Origin: Bactrocera neohumeralis
Lineage: Eukaryota; Arthropoda; Insecta; Diptera; Tephritidae
DNA: 64,000 nucleotides
Assembly: GCF_024586455.1 (NCBI RefSeq)
Contig: NC_065923.1
Coordinates: 68,855,076 to 68,919,075 of the forward strand
Reading direction: 5' to 3'
A program made the translations under genes and the position numbers. The notes beneath the pieces were generated by a model. The model did not search any database. It saw only the letters and a program-made list of their open reading frames with translations, and was not told where the DNA came from. Of the stretch, positions 22,691 to 35,110 are shown one piece after another (the stretch's first letter is position 1; every line of letters begins with the position of its first letter).

Positions 22691-24660
22691 TTAATTTCAG
22701 GGAGAAATATGACAAATTAAATGAATTAAACTAAAAAAAGAATGTAAAAATATTGTGAAAAAAATTTTCGAAATTTAAAAAAAATATTCGAATAAAACTG
22801 AAGATATGATGTACAAAATAAAAAACAAAATTTTTTTTGCGCAGAAAAAAATTTAATAGAAAACTTTTGACATCAAAAAATAGTGTATACAAGTTTTAGA
22901 AACTTTTTGCTTTAAAATTCGATATTTGTATCTACTATACATATGTACATACATACATATACTATGTATTTGTAGTTACGAACAAAAAATTAAATTTAAA
23001 ACTAAATAAAATAAAATTAATATTAAATAAAATAATATTTTTAAATGAAATAAAGTTTTAAAAAAGGGAATTCATTAAATATAATTTTTTTTTTTTGAAA
23101 AATTAAAAAAACAGAACAAATTTCAAAATCTATTTAGAATCTTTTTTTGCTTTAATATGGTATTATCGTGTAAAAATATTTTTTTTTGTTCAAAAAAATT
23201 TTAAAAATATTTTGCGAATTTTGTTGTTTGTTTTTTTAATTTTTCAAAAAAAAAAAAAATCAAAAATAGTTAATGAAATTGCTTTTCTAAAATTCAGTAA
23301 AGATTATTAATTAAATATTAAAAAAACAGTTATTCTAAAATTAATTAAAAAAAATTAAATGAAAAAGAACTATATAATATTTTTTTAGAAAATTTTTTTC
23401 AGAAATTTTTAAAAAATAGTAAAAAAAACTGAATTATAATAATTAGCGCATTTATTTTTTATATAATTAGTTTTTGTTTATAATTATATATATATATCTA
23501 TATTGGTTAATTAATTATTTTTAGAAAATTTTTCTTTCAGAAATTTAAAAAAAATAGTAAAAAAAATTTAATTAAAATAATTAGTGCATTTATTTTTTTC
23601 TGTTATTAATTTTTTCCATAATTTTACACTATGGTAATTAATATATTGGTTAATTAATTATTTTTTGAAATTTTTTAAATAATTTCACTATGGTAATGAT
23701 TACATTGGTTAATTAATTACTTCTTTTTTAGTTTTTATAATTAATGTACTTAATTATTTCAGTGTTAATCTTTCATAATTTTACATTTAATTTGCTGATA
23801 TTTGAAATATTATATATTTATTGCCAAAAATTTTAAATAAAATTTTTTTAATTTGGATTTTTTTCTAATGCAATATAACAGTTTTCATAATAATAAATTT
23901 AGAAACAAAATTTTGTTATAGAAATTTAAAAAAAATAGTAAAAAGAACTTAATTATAATAATTATTAAATATTAGTGTATTTTATATGTAATTAATTTTT
24001 TTTTATAATTGTTTACTATGGTAATTAATTAATGTTAAATTAATATTTTTTTTAATTTTTTAATTAATGTACTTAATTATCTCAGTGTTAGTTTTTTATA
24101 ATTTTACATTTACTTTATTCATATTTTAAATATTTGCCAAAAATTTTAAATTTATTTTTTTTTTACGTTTTATTTTTTTTTTTTTATATATAATAATTTT
24201 CATAATAATAAATTTAGAGACAAAATTTTATTATAATAATTAGTGCAATTAATTATACATATAAATAGTTTTTTAATAATTTTTATTATATTTTTTAATA
24301 ATTATTGAAAATGTATTGCTTAATTAATTTTGTATTTAATTTTTATAATTTATGTACTTAATTACTTTAATTTTTTTCAAAATTTTATGTTTATTTTAAT
24401 TATTGAATTTGTGATCTTTTTGTTAATTAATTTATAATTTATGTGCTTAATTATTTTAATTTTTTTCAAAATTTGATATTTATTTTAATTATTAAATATG
24501 TGAACTTTTTTTTAATTAATTTATAATTAATGTACATAATTATATGTCTTCTTTTATATTTTTATATTTATTTTATTTATTTAATTTTAGAACCTTTTGT
24601 TAATTAATTTTTATTAACAAAAAAGCATTTTTGAAAAAATTTGAGTAAACCCTAAACTTT
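22691..24660. repeat. Very A+T-rich array, partly ~89 bp tandem units
   Basis: Almost 2 kb of A/T, rich in TTAATTAATTA and ATTTTTTT. In the right part the unit TATAATTTATGTACTTAATT repeats at 24344, 24433 and 24522, an exact 89-base period. Less regular copies with TTAATTAATTATTTTT and TTTCACTATGGTAATTA lie at about 23500-24060. No G+C-bearing motif suggests a gene. Confidence 0.75.
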
Positions 24661-26033
24661 CGCACAGTGTACGCATTGCACTTGTCCACCAACAGACATG
24701 CAACAACAACAAGACGTCACAAATACGACACGCATGTTACATACTAACCACATTTTTGCGGCGGAAAGCAGCGACAGTACGGGAAAATGCGAAAATTTCG
24801 CAGCAAGTGCAATGCAACAACAATAACAATCACTACCTTAGAATGTGTGTAACTGTTGTTGTTGTATATACCCGCATTTTTTGTAATAAATAGTAAGTAA
24901 AGTTGGCCGCCTAACCCTAACTGTACAGCTGACACTGGTCATAGTTGTTACAGACAGCGGCAGCAGCAGCGTGTAGCATGCAACATGCAAGTTGTGCGAC
25001 TGCCAAACGGCAAGTGCCGGCAATATACCTTATTTGCCACGCTGTGCAGGCAACAGTTACATTTAACGAGATATACATGATTTTGTATATATGTATGTAT
25101 GTGTGTGTAAATATATTTCTGCCACAAACAAAATTTTTCGTTTTTTCTTTAACTGCACGTGATTTAAGCATTGCACACACAGCGTGCCGTGCTAACGGCA
25201 GCATGTTGTCGACTACAGGTTGCATGGTTGCAATTGCTGTTGCTTTGTTGCGCTTTGCATAATTGTCGCCGTTGTCGTCGCTGTCTATAATTCGCCTTAT
25301 CTTCAAAAGATGTGGATATTTATGTTACTGCTACAGCTAGTGAGTTGTTGTTGGCGTTTTTTCTAATTCTATGCACTTTGTGCGCTATTGTGGCACGTTT
25401 GTTCGCCTATCGTTTGGCAGGCAAACAAAAAATCAGTGACTATTGGAAAGCTTTATGGCTTTTCACCGCCCGCAACATGGTTTTCGGACAGCAATTGTTG
25501 CCACCTTAAAGAAATATATTGCTCTTATGTCTCTGTTGAACAATGCATTGTTAACATGCTTGCAACATAAATGTGCACCGTATATGTCAGCAAAACAATT
25601 TAATGGCTAGTGGTCATCGTTGAGTCCTCCTAACATTATAGCCACCTGGACGCTTCTCCAAACTTTTGTTATAATTTATTTCATTTGTTTCGTGTTTAGT
25701 AAAATTTATGGTCCATTTTGTTGAAATTTACAACTAATAAACGTTGTAACTTCATGAAAATGCAACCGCAATTAAATATGTAAAATATAACACGGGCTTT
25801 CAGCAACCAAAGTTTTGCACTTGCTGCCGCAAAAAAATTTTTGTTATTGCTATAAAAGTCCGTATATTTGTATATATTTATGCACATGCGGGTCATTAGA
25901 GCGGTGCTTGCACAAAAAAAAAAAACATTGCAAAGCAGTGAGGAAGCACTTTTTAGCTTCGTAAAAACCTAGCGCCTTAAGTCTTACAACCGACTTAATA
26001 ATTATTAAATAATAAAAAAAAAATATTTACGGG
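24661..26033. other. Unique non-coding stretch
   Basis: Includes GTT/CAA short runs and a TATG/TGTG-rich patch near 25083-25110. A 65-codon frame at 25312-25509 encodes a hydrophobic segment but starts with GTG and has no homology I recognise. Confidence 0.4.
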
Positions 26034-26660
26034 AAACTGCACAGTTATGTTATTCAAAGCAGCTAAACTCAAGTTTACTTAAAAAAAATTTTAGTCCCGA
26101 AAATAATTTCGGGATTTGAGAAAAATTTTAGTTAAAAAAAAAAATTAATATGTTATGCCTATGTATAAAAATTTGCTAAAATAAAAATTGTTAGTCCCGA
26201 AAAAATATTCGGGATTTGAGAAAAATTTGAATTTGTGTAAAACTGCACAGGTTTGTTATTTAAAGCAGCTTAACTCAAGCATATTTAAAAAAATTTTAGT
26301 CTCGAAAAAAATTTCGGGATTGAAGAAAAAATTCGAGTTTCAAAAAATATTAATATGTACATATGAGTATGTATGTATATAAATTTGCTAAAAGAAAAAT
26401 TCTAAGTCCCGAAAAAAGTTTCGGGATTTGCAAAATATTTCAGGATTTTAGGAAAAAATAATATGCATACATACATATGTGCGTGATTTTTATGTCCAAT
26501 ATTCGTGAATTAGAAAGATCAGCTTAAAACAAAAATTCGGGATTTCGATACCGACATTAATTTCGGGATTGTTTTGAAAAATTTATTAATAATAATATAA
26601 TATGTTATAATTTTCGAGATCCCGAAATTTTCATTTCTTTAATATATTATTTTCGGGATT
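26034..26660. repeat. TCCCGAAA/TTCGGGA array 1, with 206-bp higher-order copies
   Basis: The word AAACTGCACAG followed by a GCAGCT..ACTCAAG stretch occurs at 26034 and 26240 (period 206). Each copy leads to a small inverted pair, AGTCCCGAAA...TTTCGGGATTTGAG, a predicted hairpin with a ~6-10 base loop. The pair itself recurs at about 26093, 26193, 26300 and 26405, with single CCCGAAA/TTCGGGA words to 26655. Non-coding. Confidence 0.8.
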
Positions 26661-27423
26661 CATCTCCAAATACACGAAAATGCCGTAAGTGTTTTTGCTG
26701 TTCTCCTGCTACTAGCTTGTTTAAGCGCAAAACTTTTCCAATATTTATTTATAGCCTTATATGCAGCTGACAAAATCGTGTTTGCTTTCATTTAGCCGAT
26801 TCGCATATGTTGTTGTTTTTTGTCGATTAACTAAATATATACAAACATAAGTATGTATATAAATATACATTGCCGTTTGCTTATACATACATGTATACTA
26901 AGTACTGTATGTTATATTTTGCGCCTCTGCTCGCGCTTTTATCTACTTTATGATGGTCATAAGCATTTATTGCCTATTTATTGAGTTTTTCATACGCTCT
27001 ACATACAACAGTGTTGCTTTGAAGTGCATCTTTCACATGACACTTCAGGCAATAACATACAGTTATCACGCAATGAAAGCTTTGAGCTGCAGGTTGAGGG
27101 AATTTGAAAGTAATTTACTACACCTAGTACTTCCTCTTTGAAAATAAAGGCTGAGTTTGGTAGGCGGATAGAAATAAAGGTTTCGAGATCATTGGATTAT
27201 ACTCCCGGCTCCACTCCGAAGTCGATTTTGAACCATCCTCCTCACCTACTATACCTCTTCTCCATTCTCGTTTAGAGGGAATCCTCACCACAAAGTGTCC
27301 ATTGAAATGTAACCTTTAGAAAATATATTCTGATTTACTTATATTTATATTTAGCTTATTTAGTAAGGCTCTATGTCTGTACTCTTTCCGGCTCCATCCT
27401 CCTAATTCTTTAATTCTAATAGT
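26661..27423. other. Unique non-coding stretch
   Basis: No gene, RNA or repeat recognised before the LINE remnant. Confidence 0.35.
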
Positions 27424-27898
27424 ATGCTAGACTCCGCTAGGAAAATCCTGGAGCGAATTGTATACCAACGTCTAAATAAAGCCATCGATGAAGCGCCAGC
27501 TTATCCGCTAATCAATTTGGATTCAGGAAGGCAAAATCCACAATCGAAGTGGTGAACCCGGTAAAGAGACTGGCCGAAAAGGAAACTCTATAGTTTGCTG
27601 CTCATTTCGTACAGTGCCGGAAGACGCAGTTCTTGTTATCGCAGGCTTACACCTTTTAGATCACTTAGCCAAAGAGACTAAAAAGCCAGCAATGTACTTA
27701 CCACCCAGAATCGTAGAGGAAAAACCTTGAGCAGAGACGGTGAAGAGTTGGCAAAGGCGATGGGAAGACAATGGAAACGGACGTTCGACGTTCCGACTGA
27801 TCTCCAACATTGACTCATGGCTAAAAAGACCACATGGCAAGGTAGATTTCCATTTAACTCAAATTCTCACTGGCCGGGCTGTTTCAAAGCATATTTGA
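27424..27898 (+). pseudogene. Internally deleted R1-like LINE: start of RT joined to ORF2 C-terminus
   Basis: The frame opens MLDSARKILERIVYQRLNKA, a conserved block at the start of the R1-type reverse transcriptase. After a one-base shift it reads LSANQFGFRKAKSTIEVVN, the next RT block. It then jumps to RTVPEDAVLVIAGLHLLDHL and SWQRRWEDNGNGRSTFRLIS, followed by HGKVDFHLTQILTG, all from the C-terminal region past the RT. The catalytic palm with its FADD box is missing, so some 300 or more residues were lost near 27600. Stops and shifts show it is inactive. The TCCCGA array 2 starts directly after it. Confidence 0.85.
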
Positions 27899-28335
27899 GA
27901 CGTTTCCCGAAAAAACGGGATCCCGATTTTTCCTCAATTTTTTAACTTATCAGAAATTGCTTAGATTTTAAAAGCCTTGATAATCGCACAAATCCCGAAA
28001 AAAACAGAATCCCGATTTTTTTGTACGAATCCCGAAATCCGCAATTTTTTAACTTATCAGAAATTGCTTAGATTTTAAAAGCGTTGATGATCGCACAAGT
28101 CCCGAAAAAAACGGAATCCCGATTTTTTTGTACGAATCCCGAATTTTTTGAACTGATCAAGATTTGAAAGTCTAGTACATTTTGCAAGCTCCGTGCGAAA
28201 AAAATATTAAATCCCGATTTTTTTGCACCAATCCCTAAATCCCGAATTTTATAATCTGAACATAATTTGAAAGCCTAGTAAATTTTGCCAGCCCCGTGTG
28301 AAGAAAAAATCTTAAATTTTCGAAATAACTCTCAC
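27899..28335. repeat. TCCCGA array 2, ~100-107 bp units
   Basis: Four units are marked by AACTTATCAGAAATTGC at 27944 and 28051 (exact period 107), then by diverged forms at 28151 and about 28253. Each unit carries AATCCCGAATTTT and CCCGAAAAAA.CGG.ATCCCG words. Copies 1 and 2 are nearly identical, copies 3 and 4 much less so, so expansion was stepwise. Confidence 0.85.
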
Positions 28336-29676
28336 TCTTTCACTCTTCTAGATGACGAACAGAACAAATGCAACAAAAGTGGCAGCAAATCACAAAAGAT
28401 TAATGAAAATTGAACTCCTCAGCTATCAGCAATAAAAGACGCTAACTTCAGCTTTAATTTCGTTTTGCGACATAGTTTTTAGTAGTTGCTTAAAGGAAGC
28501 TTCAAACAAAAAACAACAACCACAAGTAAGCATGACAAATAATTAAAATAACCGCTGTGGCATGCAACATTGCATCAATATTTACACACTTCTGTTGCAT
28601 TTTTTGTTGTAAACATTATGCTGACTAGAGCTTTGCTTATTTTCACTTCTGTTCTTGCTGTTGTTGTTGTTGTGTTTTTAAATTTACTTTTTATTGTTGC
28701 ATTGTTTCTGCTGTTGTACAAGTATTTGCTGCCCTTTCGCTTTTCACTTTGACGCAGCATGTAAAACACGCACCTTTTTCATGTTGCTTGTTGCACGTAC
28801 TTTGTATTTATTGTATGCTTTGTTGTTGTCGTTGTGGCTTTTTCTGTGTTTTGAGGTCAAAACATTGTTGTGGCATGTGTTGTTGTTGGATTAAAAATTT
28901 TTGTTGTCGTTTTGCTGTTGTCTGCTCTTCGTTTGCGGCTTTGTTGCAATGTTAATGTTTACAATTATTGTTGTTGCAGCTTGACATGATATGTATTTCG
29001 GTGTGTTCATGTGTTTTCATTTGTTTTCGTACATTCTTTTTAATTTTCCCTTACTGCTTGTTTAACACTTCCAAGTGTTGAACAGCTTGCCACAACATGT
29101 GGCACACACTTACTTGCATTTATAAATATCGCACTTCGCTCGTTTCGTATGAAATTCGCATGACATGGCAACATTTTGCTGCAACACACAAACATACATT
29201 TGTGTTTTTATTGTTGTTGTTTAAAATGTATATTAATGTGCGTGTGTATATGCGTGAATAGTGTTTATTTTAGCCACAATCATTGTAGCAACAACCAACA
29301 ATTTGTTGTCTACATAATGTGCAACATTTCTTGTGGAAGTAACACTTACTCACTACTACTATAAGGGAGGAGAAAATAGCGTGAGCAATGGGAAACAGTA
29401 GCAATAAAAAGTGTGTAGTCATGATTTGAAGAGAGTGATGTGCCTGCTATTGGAGACAAGGGTAAAGAAAGTGGAATCTTAATCGGATAGATGGTTAATG
29501 TAGAAACTTTACTCCTTAAGCAGAAGGTAGCATAAAGAAGTGCCTAGAGAGAGTCTAAATGGTTAATATTAATTCCTAGTGATTATCTATTCAGTTCATT
29601 AGTTCTTTTCTAGGCCCGAGCTCTAGAAAATTTTTGGTAATGCTTGGCTTAAATTTCTTTTTACGAATTTTTTCTA
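28336..29676. other. Unique stretch with GTT/TTG runs
   Basis: Repeated short GTTGTTGTTG runs at about 28660-28675 and elsewhere. No gene recognised; open frames are cysteine/leucine-rich by composition. Confidence 0.4.
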
Positions 29677-29808
29677 GTTCTGAGTTTAGCTCAAGATTTT
29701 CTGATATGTTTTCTCGAAAAATATTTGTTAGCAAATTCTTTTCGGTTCTGAGTTTAGCTCAAGATTGATATGTTTTCTCGAATAATATTTGTAACTTTTT
29801 TTTAGAAC
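29677..29808. repeat. Two-copy tandem duplication, 68 bp period
   Basis: GTTCTGAGTTTAGCTCAAGA occurs at 29677 and 29745. Each copy continues to GATATGTTTTCTCGAA and AATATTTGT. The second copy lacks a few bases. Confidence 0.85.
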
Positions 29809-29975
29809 TCAATCATCATAATAATCTTGTCACTTTTAGTTAATATTGTCATAGCTCTAACGGAGATCCTTAAATTTGACGATTCGAAGAACAATAATGG
29901 AACTGATTTGCGTTAAAAATCTCTTCCTTTCTTGGCGGTACGAATAAGATCTACCTTCAAAAAGTACTTATGATA
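29809..29975. other. Short unique spacer
   Basis: Nothing recognised. Confidence 0.3.
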
Positions 29976-31145
29976 CTAGCAAAAGATCACTTGGAAAGCA
30001 TTTTGTCCAAAAGAACTTTTAGTGTCTAATAGTCGTATTCTACCAATAAAGTAGAAAACCAAAGGATATTCAGAATGTGAGAGAAATCTCGTGTGAAAAA
30101 TCTCTATGCTGGCCATTAGTCTGCTCAGTTGGGAGGTGATTTTCACTACCTTCTCTGCGGCGTGCTGGATTTGTACCCAAAAGGTTAGTCTGGGGTCCAG
30201 TTTAACGACTAGTTGGTTTACTGTCTTTTGTGTCATAAGAATACCCGTAGTCGTTGGCATACGTATTTCGAGGGGTATGTGCTTATTTGTTAGCAGTAAT
30301 AGCTCTGTTTTTCCGTAGCGAGCTCGAGGTTGTGTGAGTCGAGCCATGTTTAAATTTCATAAAGCTTTCGTCACGCTTTTTCTGTGTCTCGTACTGTAAT
30401 TACTGTTGCAATGTCGTCCACATAACCAATTAATAATTTCTAGTTTTAGTATTTCGTCATAACTAAAGTTTCACAAGTCTGAGCCCAGAATGGATCTTTG
30501 TGCTGCGCCTGACGTGATCGCTATCTGTCGTGATCTTTTTTTAGTTTGTTACAACAGTTTTCTATTAGCTACGTACCACAGCTCTGAGTTAGTTGGGGAT
30601 TTTAAAAGTTTTCGAGAACGTCGATCATATCCACCCATCCAGCGCTTTTGAATGCGTCTCGGACACCTAAAGTCGCCAGCACTATTTTTTTGTATTTCTG
30701 CCATCTACGCTGTGCGGCTTATACACTTTCAATGACGAATTTTATAGATCCTAGAGTTGATCTGCTGGGTCTAAAGCCATTGTCTTGGAGGGGAGTCCAT
30801 CAGCTTCGTTGTTGGCTGCTTCGGGTCTGGGTTTAAGTAGCCTTTCATAGAACTTTTCCGCTGTGACAAGCATTTATAGTGGACGGTATGCTGATGGCTA
30901 TTTTAGATCTCCTTTTACCTTACTGATTATCACCAGCCGTTACTTTTTCCAGGGTTCGGGGAATATTCCGGCTTCGAGGCAGGCATTGTACATATTTAAC
31001 AGTACTGCCGGTCGCTCTGCGGCGATTTTTTTCAGGATTTCTGCTGGGGTCCCATCCGGGCTGGGTGTTTTGTTGGCCTTGAGCTTGCCAGTGGTTACTT
31101 GCAGCTCTTCAAGCGTAACTGAGGGATTTGCGGAAATTTTAGAGT
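29976..31145 (-). pseudogene. R1-like LINE reverse transcriptase remnant
   Basis: On the minus strand the domain opens with VTLEELQVTTGKLKANKTPS followed by PDGTPAEILKK, then NMYNACLEAGIFPEPWKK; after a stop it has RLVIISKVKGDL. Further on comes a degraded GAAQRSILG (family: GVPQGSVLGP), then the catalytic box as GYVDDIATVIT at about 30395-30427, and the thumb-side run KTELLLLTNKHIPLEIRM, KLDPRLTFWVQIQHAAEKV and LSRLMASIE. The two catalytic aspartates are still present, with Val in place of the usual Ala. Several stops and frameshifts occur and the central RT part around 30550-30900 is hard to follow. ORF1, endonuclease and 3' end are missing. Confidence 0.85.
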
Positions 31146-33290
31146 ATGTTCTAGATCACAAGCCTTTTTTGTGTGTGTGGAGAAGAGTGTGTTTACGATG
31201 TGATCCATTTTTCCATTATTCAATTAGATATTGCTTACTCGACAGCATATATGTATGTATAGTATACAAATTATTAGGAAATTATTTTTTCTACAACAAC
31301 AACAAAATATTATATAAAATATAAGCATTTTGAACACAATATTCGCAAAATGTCGTTTTATCCGTGCAGAAAAAAAATAACAAGTTGAAGTCTAAGCTTT
31401 TCAAAAAACATCTATGAGCTTATAATGGTAATCTTTTAGTAACCACTTTCACTATAGTAACAGTTAGAATTGTTGGTTCTACCAGAACTTCTAAGTTAGG
31501 TAATGATTATGGTATAACTGAAGGTATCCAGCTAAGTGAAACTATCCATGCCTAATTGTCGCCGTTCGACAAAGTAGAGCTAGTGATCTCAAAATATCAA
31601 CACAATTGACTTCATGTTACAGTCATTACCGCAAAAATAAGAACTATAACATTCTATCTACATTATCATGCACGTCAAAAATATTCTGATAGCAAAAATA
31701 TTCTATAAGCAATCGAGAAACCTGTTGCTGCGTGCAAATTGCATTTGCATAGCAACCGATAAATTTTCCTGGCGACACTTTTTTCCAATGCCACAGCTAT
31801 ACCATTGCCAAGTAAATTCTTACATTTTAACATGCAAATATTGGTATTTATTGCCCGCGAAGCGAGCCATAAATATTCGCAGTATTTTTCTATATTTGTT
31901 GCTGCATTTATGTATATATATTTCACTTGCAACGCGCTTTGAATGCACAAAAAGTCGGCCAAAGATAGCGCCGCTTAAGAATTTAATATAGAAGGTAGTA
32001 AATTACTAGACTACGTATATGTATATATAAGTATATGTATATATTTGCATATTTATATGTGTATATACCCGTATCAGTTCATTACCATAGTGGTAGACAT
32101 GAATGGCTGGAGAGCGGCAAATTATCAGCTGGAAATTTTTGCTGCAAAAATGACATGGAAAGAGTTAATGAAATAATTGATAAGCAAATAGGCGAGAAAG
32201 CAAATTTTCGCTGAGTGGAAGTCATATACACATATGCTCGTATATTTCCAATATATGTATAGTATATATATTTTACTGAAGCGAGTTAAGAAGTTTTGAT
32301 TTTTTGTCTAGAACACACATCAATATAAAATTGGTTTCCTTAACTACTTCACTGCTTTCTTTTCAAGAAATTGGCATCAAAAAGCAGCAATAAAGGTACC
32401 AAATGAACTCGATATAAGAGGGTATATGTATATACATATAGTGTATCGCACTAATCGCCTGCTAAACGATCTCAACTCGTTTAAGTGTTTTTTACTTGCT
32501 TCAGTCAGTTGTCTGTTCGATTCGCCAAATCTTAGTGTTTAAAAAGGTATATATTTATATGGCAACTGTACTCTTTCCCTATGAAAGATCTTTTCCTAAA
32601 AAAATTACGCACTTGAGATTTTCTAAGGCATTATAATATATTATATAATATATTAGTAATTGCCCACTTTAGTTGTCAAGTCTACTGGTCTACCTTATAA
32701 CCAGCAAACTGTCCTTTGTCATTTGGTTGACAGTCTGTATAAATTTTTATTATGTCAGTCACTAAGTCAATTATTTGTGATTATGCAGAGGAGTAATCAA
32801 CAATCTATACATGTACGTTTAAATATAATATTACATATGTATATTATATAAAATATATACATACTTGTATATATTACTAAGGAGAGGATATGTATATAGT
32901 AAATAAAGTTTTTTCTTGAGAAAAATGTTTCCGCAAAAGTACATAACTCAATGGATGATTCGTTTAGGATATTTAACTGAATGATTATTTGAATGACTGA
33001 GTCATTCTCAGAAATAGCAAGGGTATTCAATTCGCCGCCTTATTAAATATTCCCAACGCATTTTTTCTGTGAAGTAGCGAAGTAGAGAAGAGTGTGAAAT
33101 ATGTAAGTTATAGGTCATTCGTGGTTTGAGCCGAGATTGTATTCTAATAACTAGAAACAAATTTGTGAAACGGAAAGATATTCATATAAATGATTCTTTA
33201 AATTTCTTGCAAATACTTATTATGCCACTAAAAACTAATTCTTACTCTTGTTAGTGAGGCCTAAGTTAAGCTTTTGAGTTTGAGGTTAGC
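31146..33290. other. Unique non-coding stretch with TA-rich runs
   Basis: Contains TATATG/TATACA simple patches at about 32015-32065, 32230-32275 and 32820-32870. No gene recognised. Confidence 0.4.
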
Positions 33291-35110
33291 TTCTAATTAT
33301 TGAAGTTAAGTTAAAAAAGGAATCATTAATTAATTAATTTTTATTTAATTATTACAATATTGAAACGTTATGGTGCTGTTTCTCAATAAAATTTTTTGAG
33401 CTTGGCTTAAAGAATTCTCAATTGTCTAGTTGTTATCAGTTAATCATTAAATAATTAAATATTTTTTTAATTACTACAATATTGAATTATTTTTGAGTTA
33501 TTTTTCATAAAACTTTTGCTGAGCTTGCCTTGAACAATTTTCAATAGTAATCATTACTTATTTTTTAAATTTAATTAATGTGTTATTGAGTTATTATTAT
33601 TACTTAATTAATTTTTTGATAATATAATTAATATTACTTAATTAATTAATAATAATGATAATAATCACTACAATATTGAATTATTATCTATAATATAATT
33701 TCCATAAGTTTTTGGATGACATAGCCTCAACTAGGTTTAGTAGTAATCATTACTTGATTATTTTTTTATTTAATTACTACAGTATTGAATTACTATTGAC
33801 CATTTTTATTTAGTACAATTTTAATTAGTTTTTTTAATTAATACAATTATAACTGTGTGATTTATAATCAATTTCTTGTGATTTTGATTCTGTTTTAGCA
33901 AAAATGTTGAATTAAGTAATTATTCGGTTGATTACAGCATTATAAGATTATTATTGTTTCACTTCTCATCAACTTTTTGTTAAACTTGAACTGAGTAGTT
34001 TAAGTAGAAATAAATAATTATTTTTTTATTATTTAATTACTCAAGTAATTAGCGCAATTATTTAATTATTTAATTAATTACTGTTATTATACAATTTCTC
34101 GTTAAAGTCTTTTACGTGCTTAGCAATAAAAATTTTCAGTGGTAATCAGAAATTAATTAATTAAGTATTTAAATACTCTAAATATTATTGTAATTATGTA
34201 ATTTCGCATTAATTTGCTGTTATCACTTTCTTCTTCATTACAAAAAATTTAATTAATTATAATAATTAATTATTCGGTTAGTTACAAAATTATTAGATTA
34301 TTATTGTGTCACTTCTCTAAAATGTTTGGTGAATTTGGCTTGAACAATTTCAGTACTAAATAATAATTAATTTTTTTAGTTATTTAATTACTGAAATAAT
34401 TATTGTAATTATCAATTTCTTTCAAAGTCTGCGATGCGATTAACATTAAACTATTTCAGTGGTAAACGTAAATTAATTTATTAGGTATTTAATTGCGCTA
34501 ATTATTATTGTAATTATGAAATTTGACATTAATTTGCTTCTACTTCATTACAAAAAATTAAATTAAAAAATTAATTAATGTTTTAATTATACTTAATTAC
34601 ATTAATTATTAATTAATTAATTAATTTAATTATTATTTTGTAATTAAGTTTTGTATTTTGAAATTTGACATTAATTTGCTTATATTTGCTTCTACTTCAT
34701 TCCAAAAAATTAAATTAATGTTTTAATTATAATTAATTACATTAATTATTAATTAATTATTTACTTTAATTATTATTTTTTAATTAAGTTTTGTACATGA
34801 TTAGAAAAATACCATTAAACTTAATTCATATATACGAATATTTAAGTATGAAGTATAATTAATTTTAAACTAATTAGCATTCCTTAAAAATTTTCAGTGG
34901 TAAACGTATATTAATTAATATTAATTAGGTATTTCAATACTCTAATTAGTATTGTTACTTCGTTACAAAAAATTAAATTAATTATAATTAATTACATTAA
35001 TTAATATTTTTTATTTATGTAATTTTGCATTTATTTGTTTATATCTGCTTCTTCTTCATTACACGCTAAAATTAGTATTTTCATTATAATTATTTGAATT
35101 ATATTTTTGT
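33291..35110. repeat. A+T-rich TTAATTAA array with ~141 bp units at the right
   Basis: Degenerate units of TTAATTAATTATTTTT and AATTACTACAATATTGAATT fill the left part. To the right, ATTTGACATTAATTTGCTTC recurs at 34521 and 34663 (142) and TAATGTTTTAATTAT at 34577 and 34717 (140), with an older relative near 34205. The general style matches the array at 22691-24660, but I cannot show homology. Confidence 0.7.

Noticed and set aside
25312..25509. 65-codon frame with a hydrophobic segment
   Set aside because: Starts with GTG, which is not a usual animal start, and has no recognisable family or supporting signals.
26034..28335. CRISPR-like array
   Set aside because: Units are tandem copies with drifting spacers of the same origin, not identical short repeats with unique spacers, and the DNA is clearly eukaryotic.
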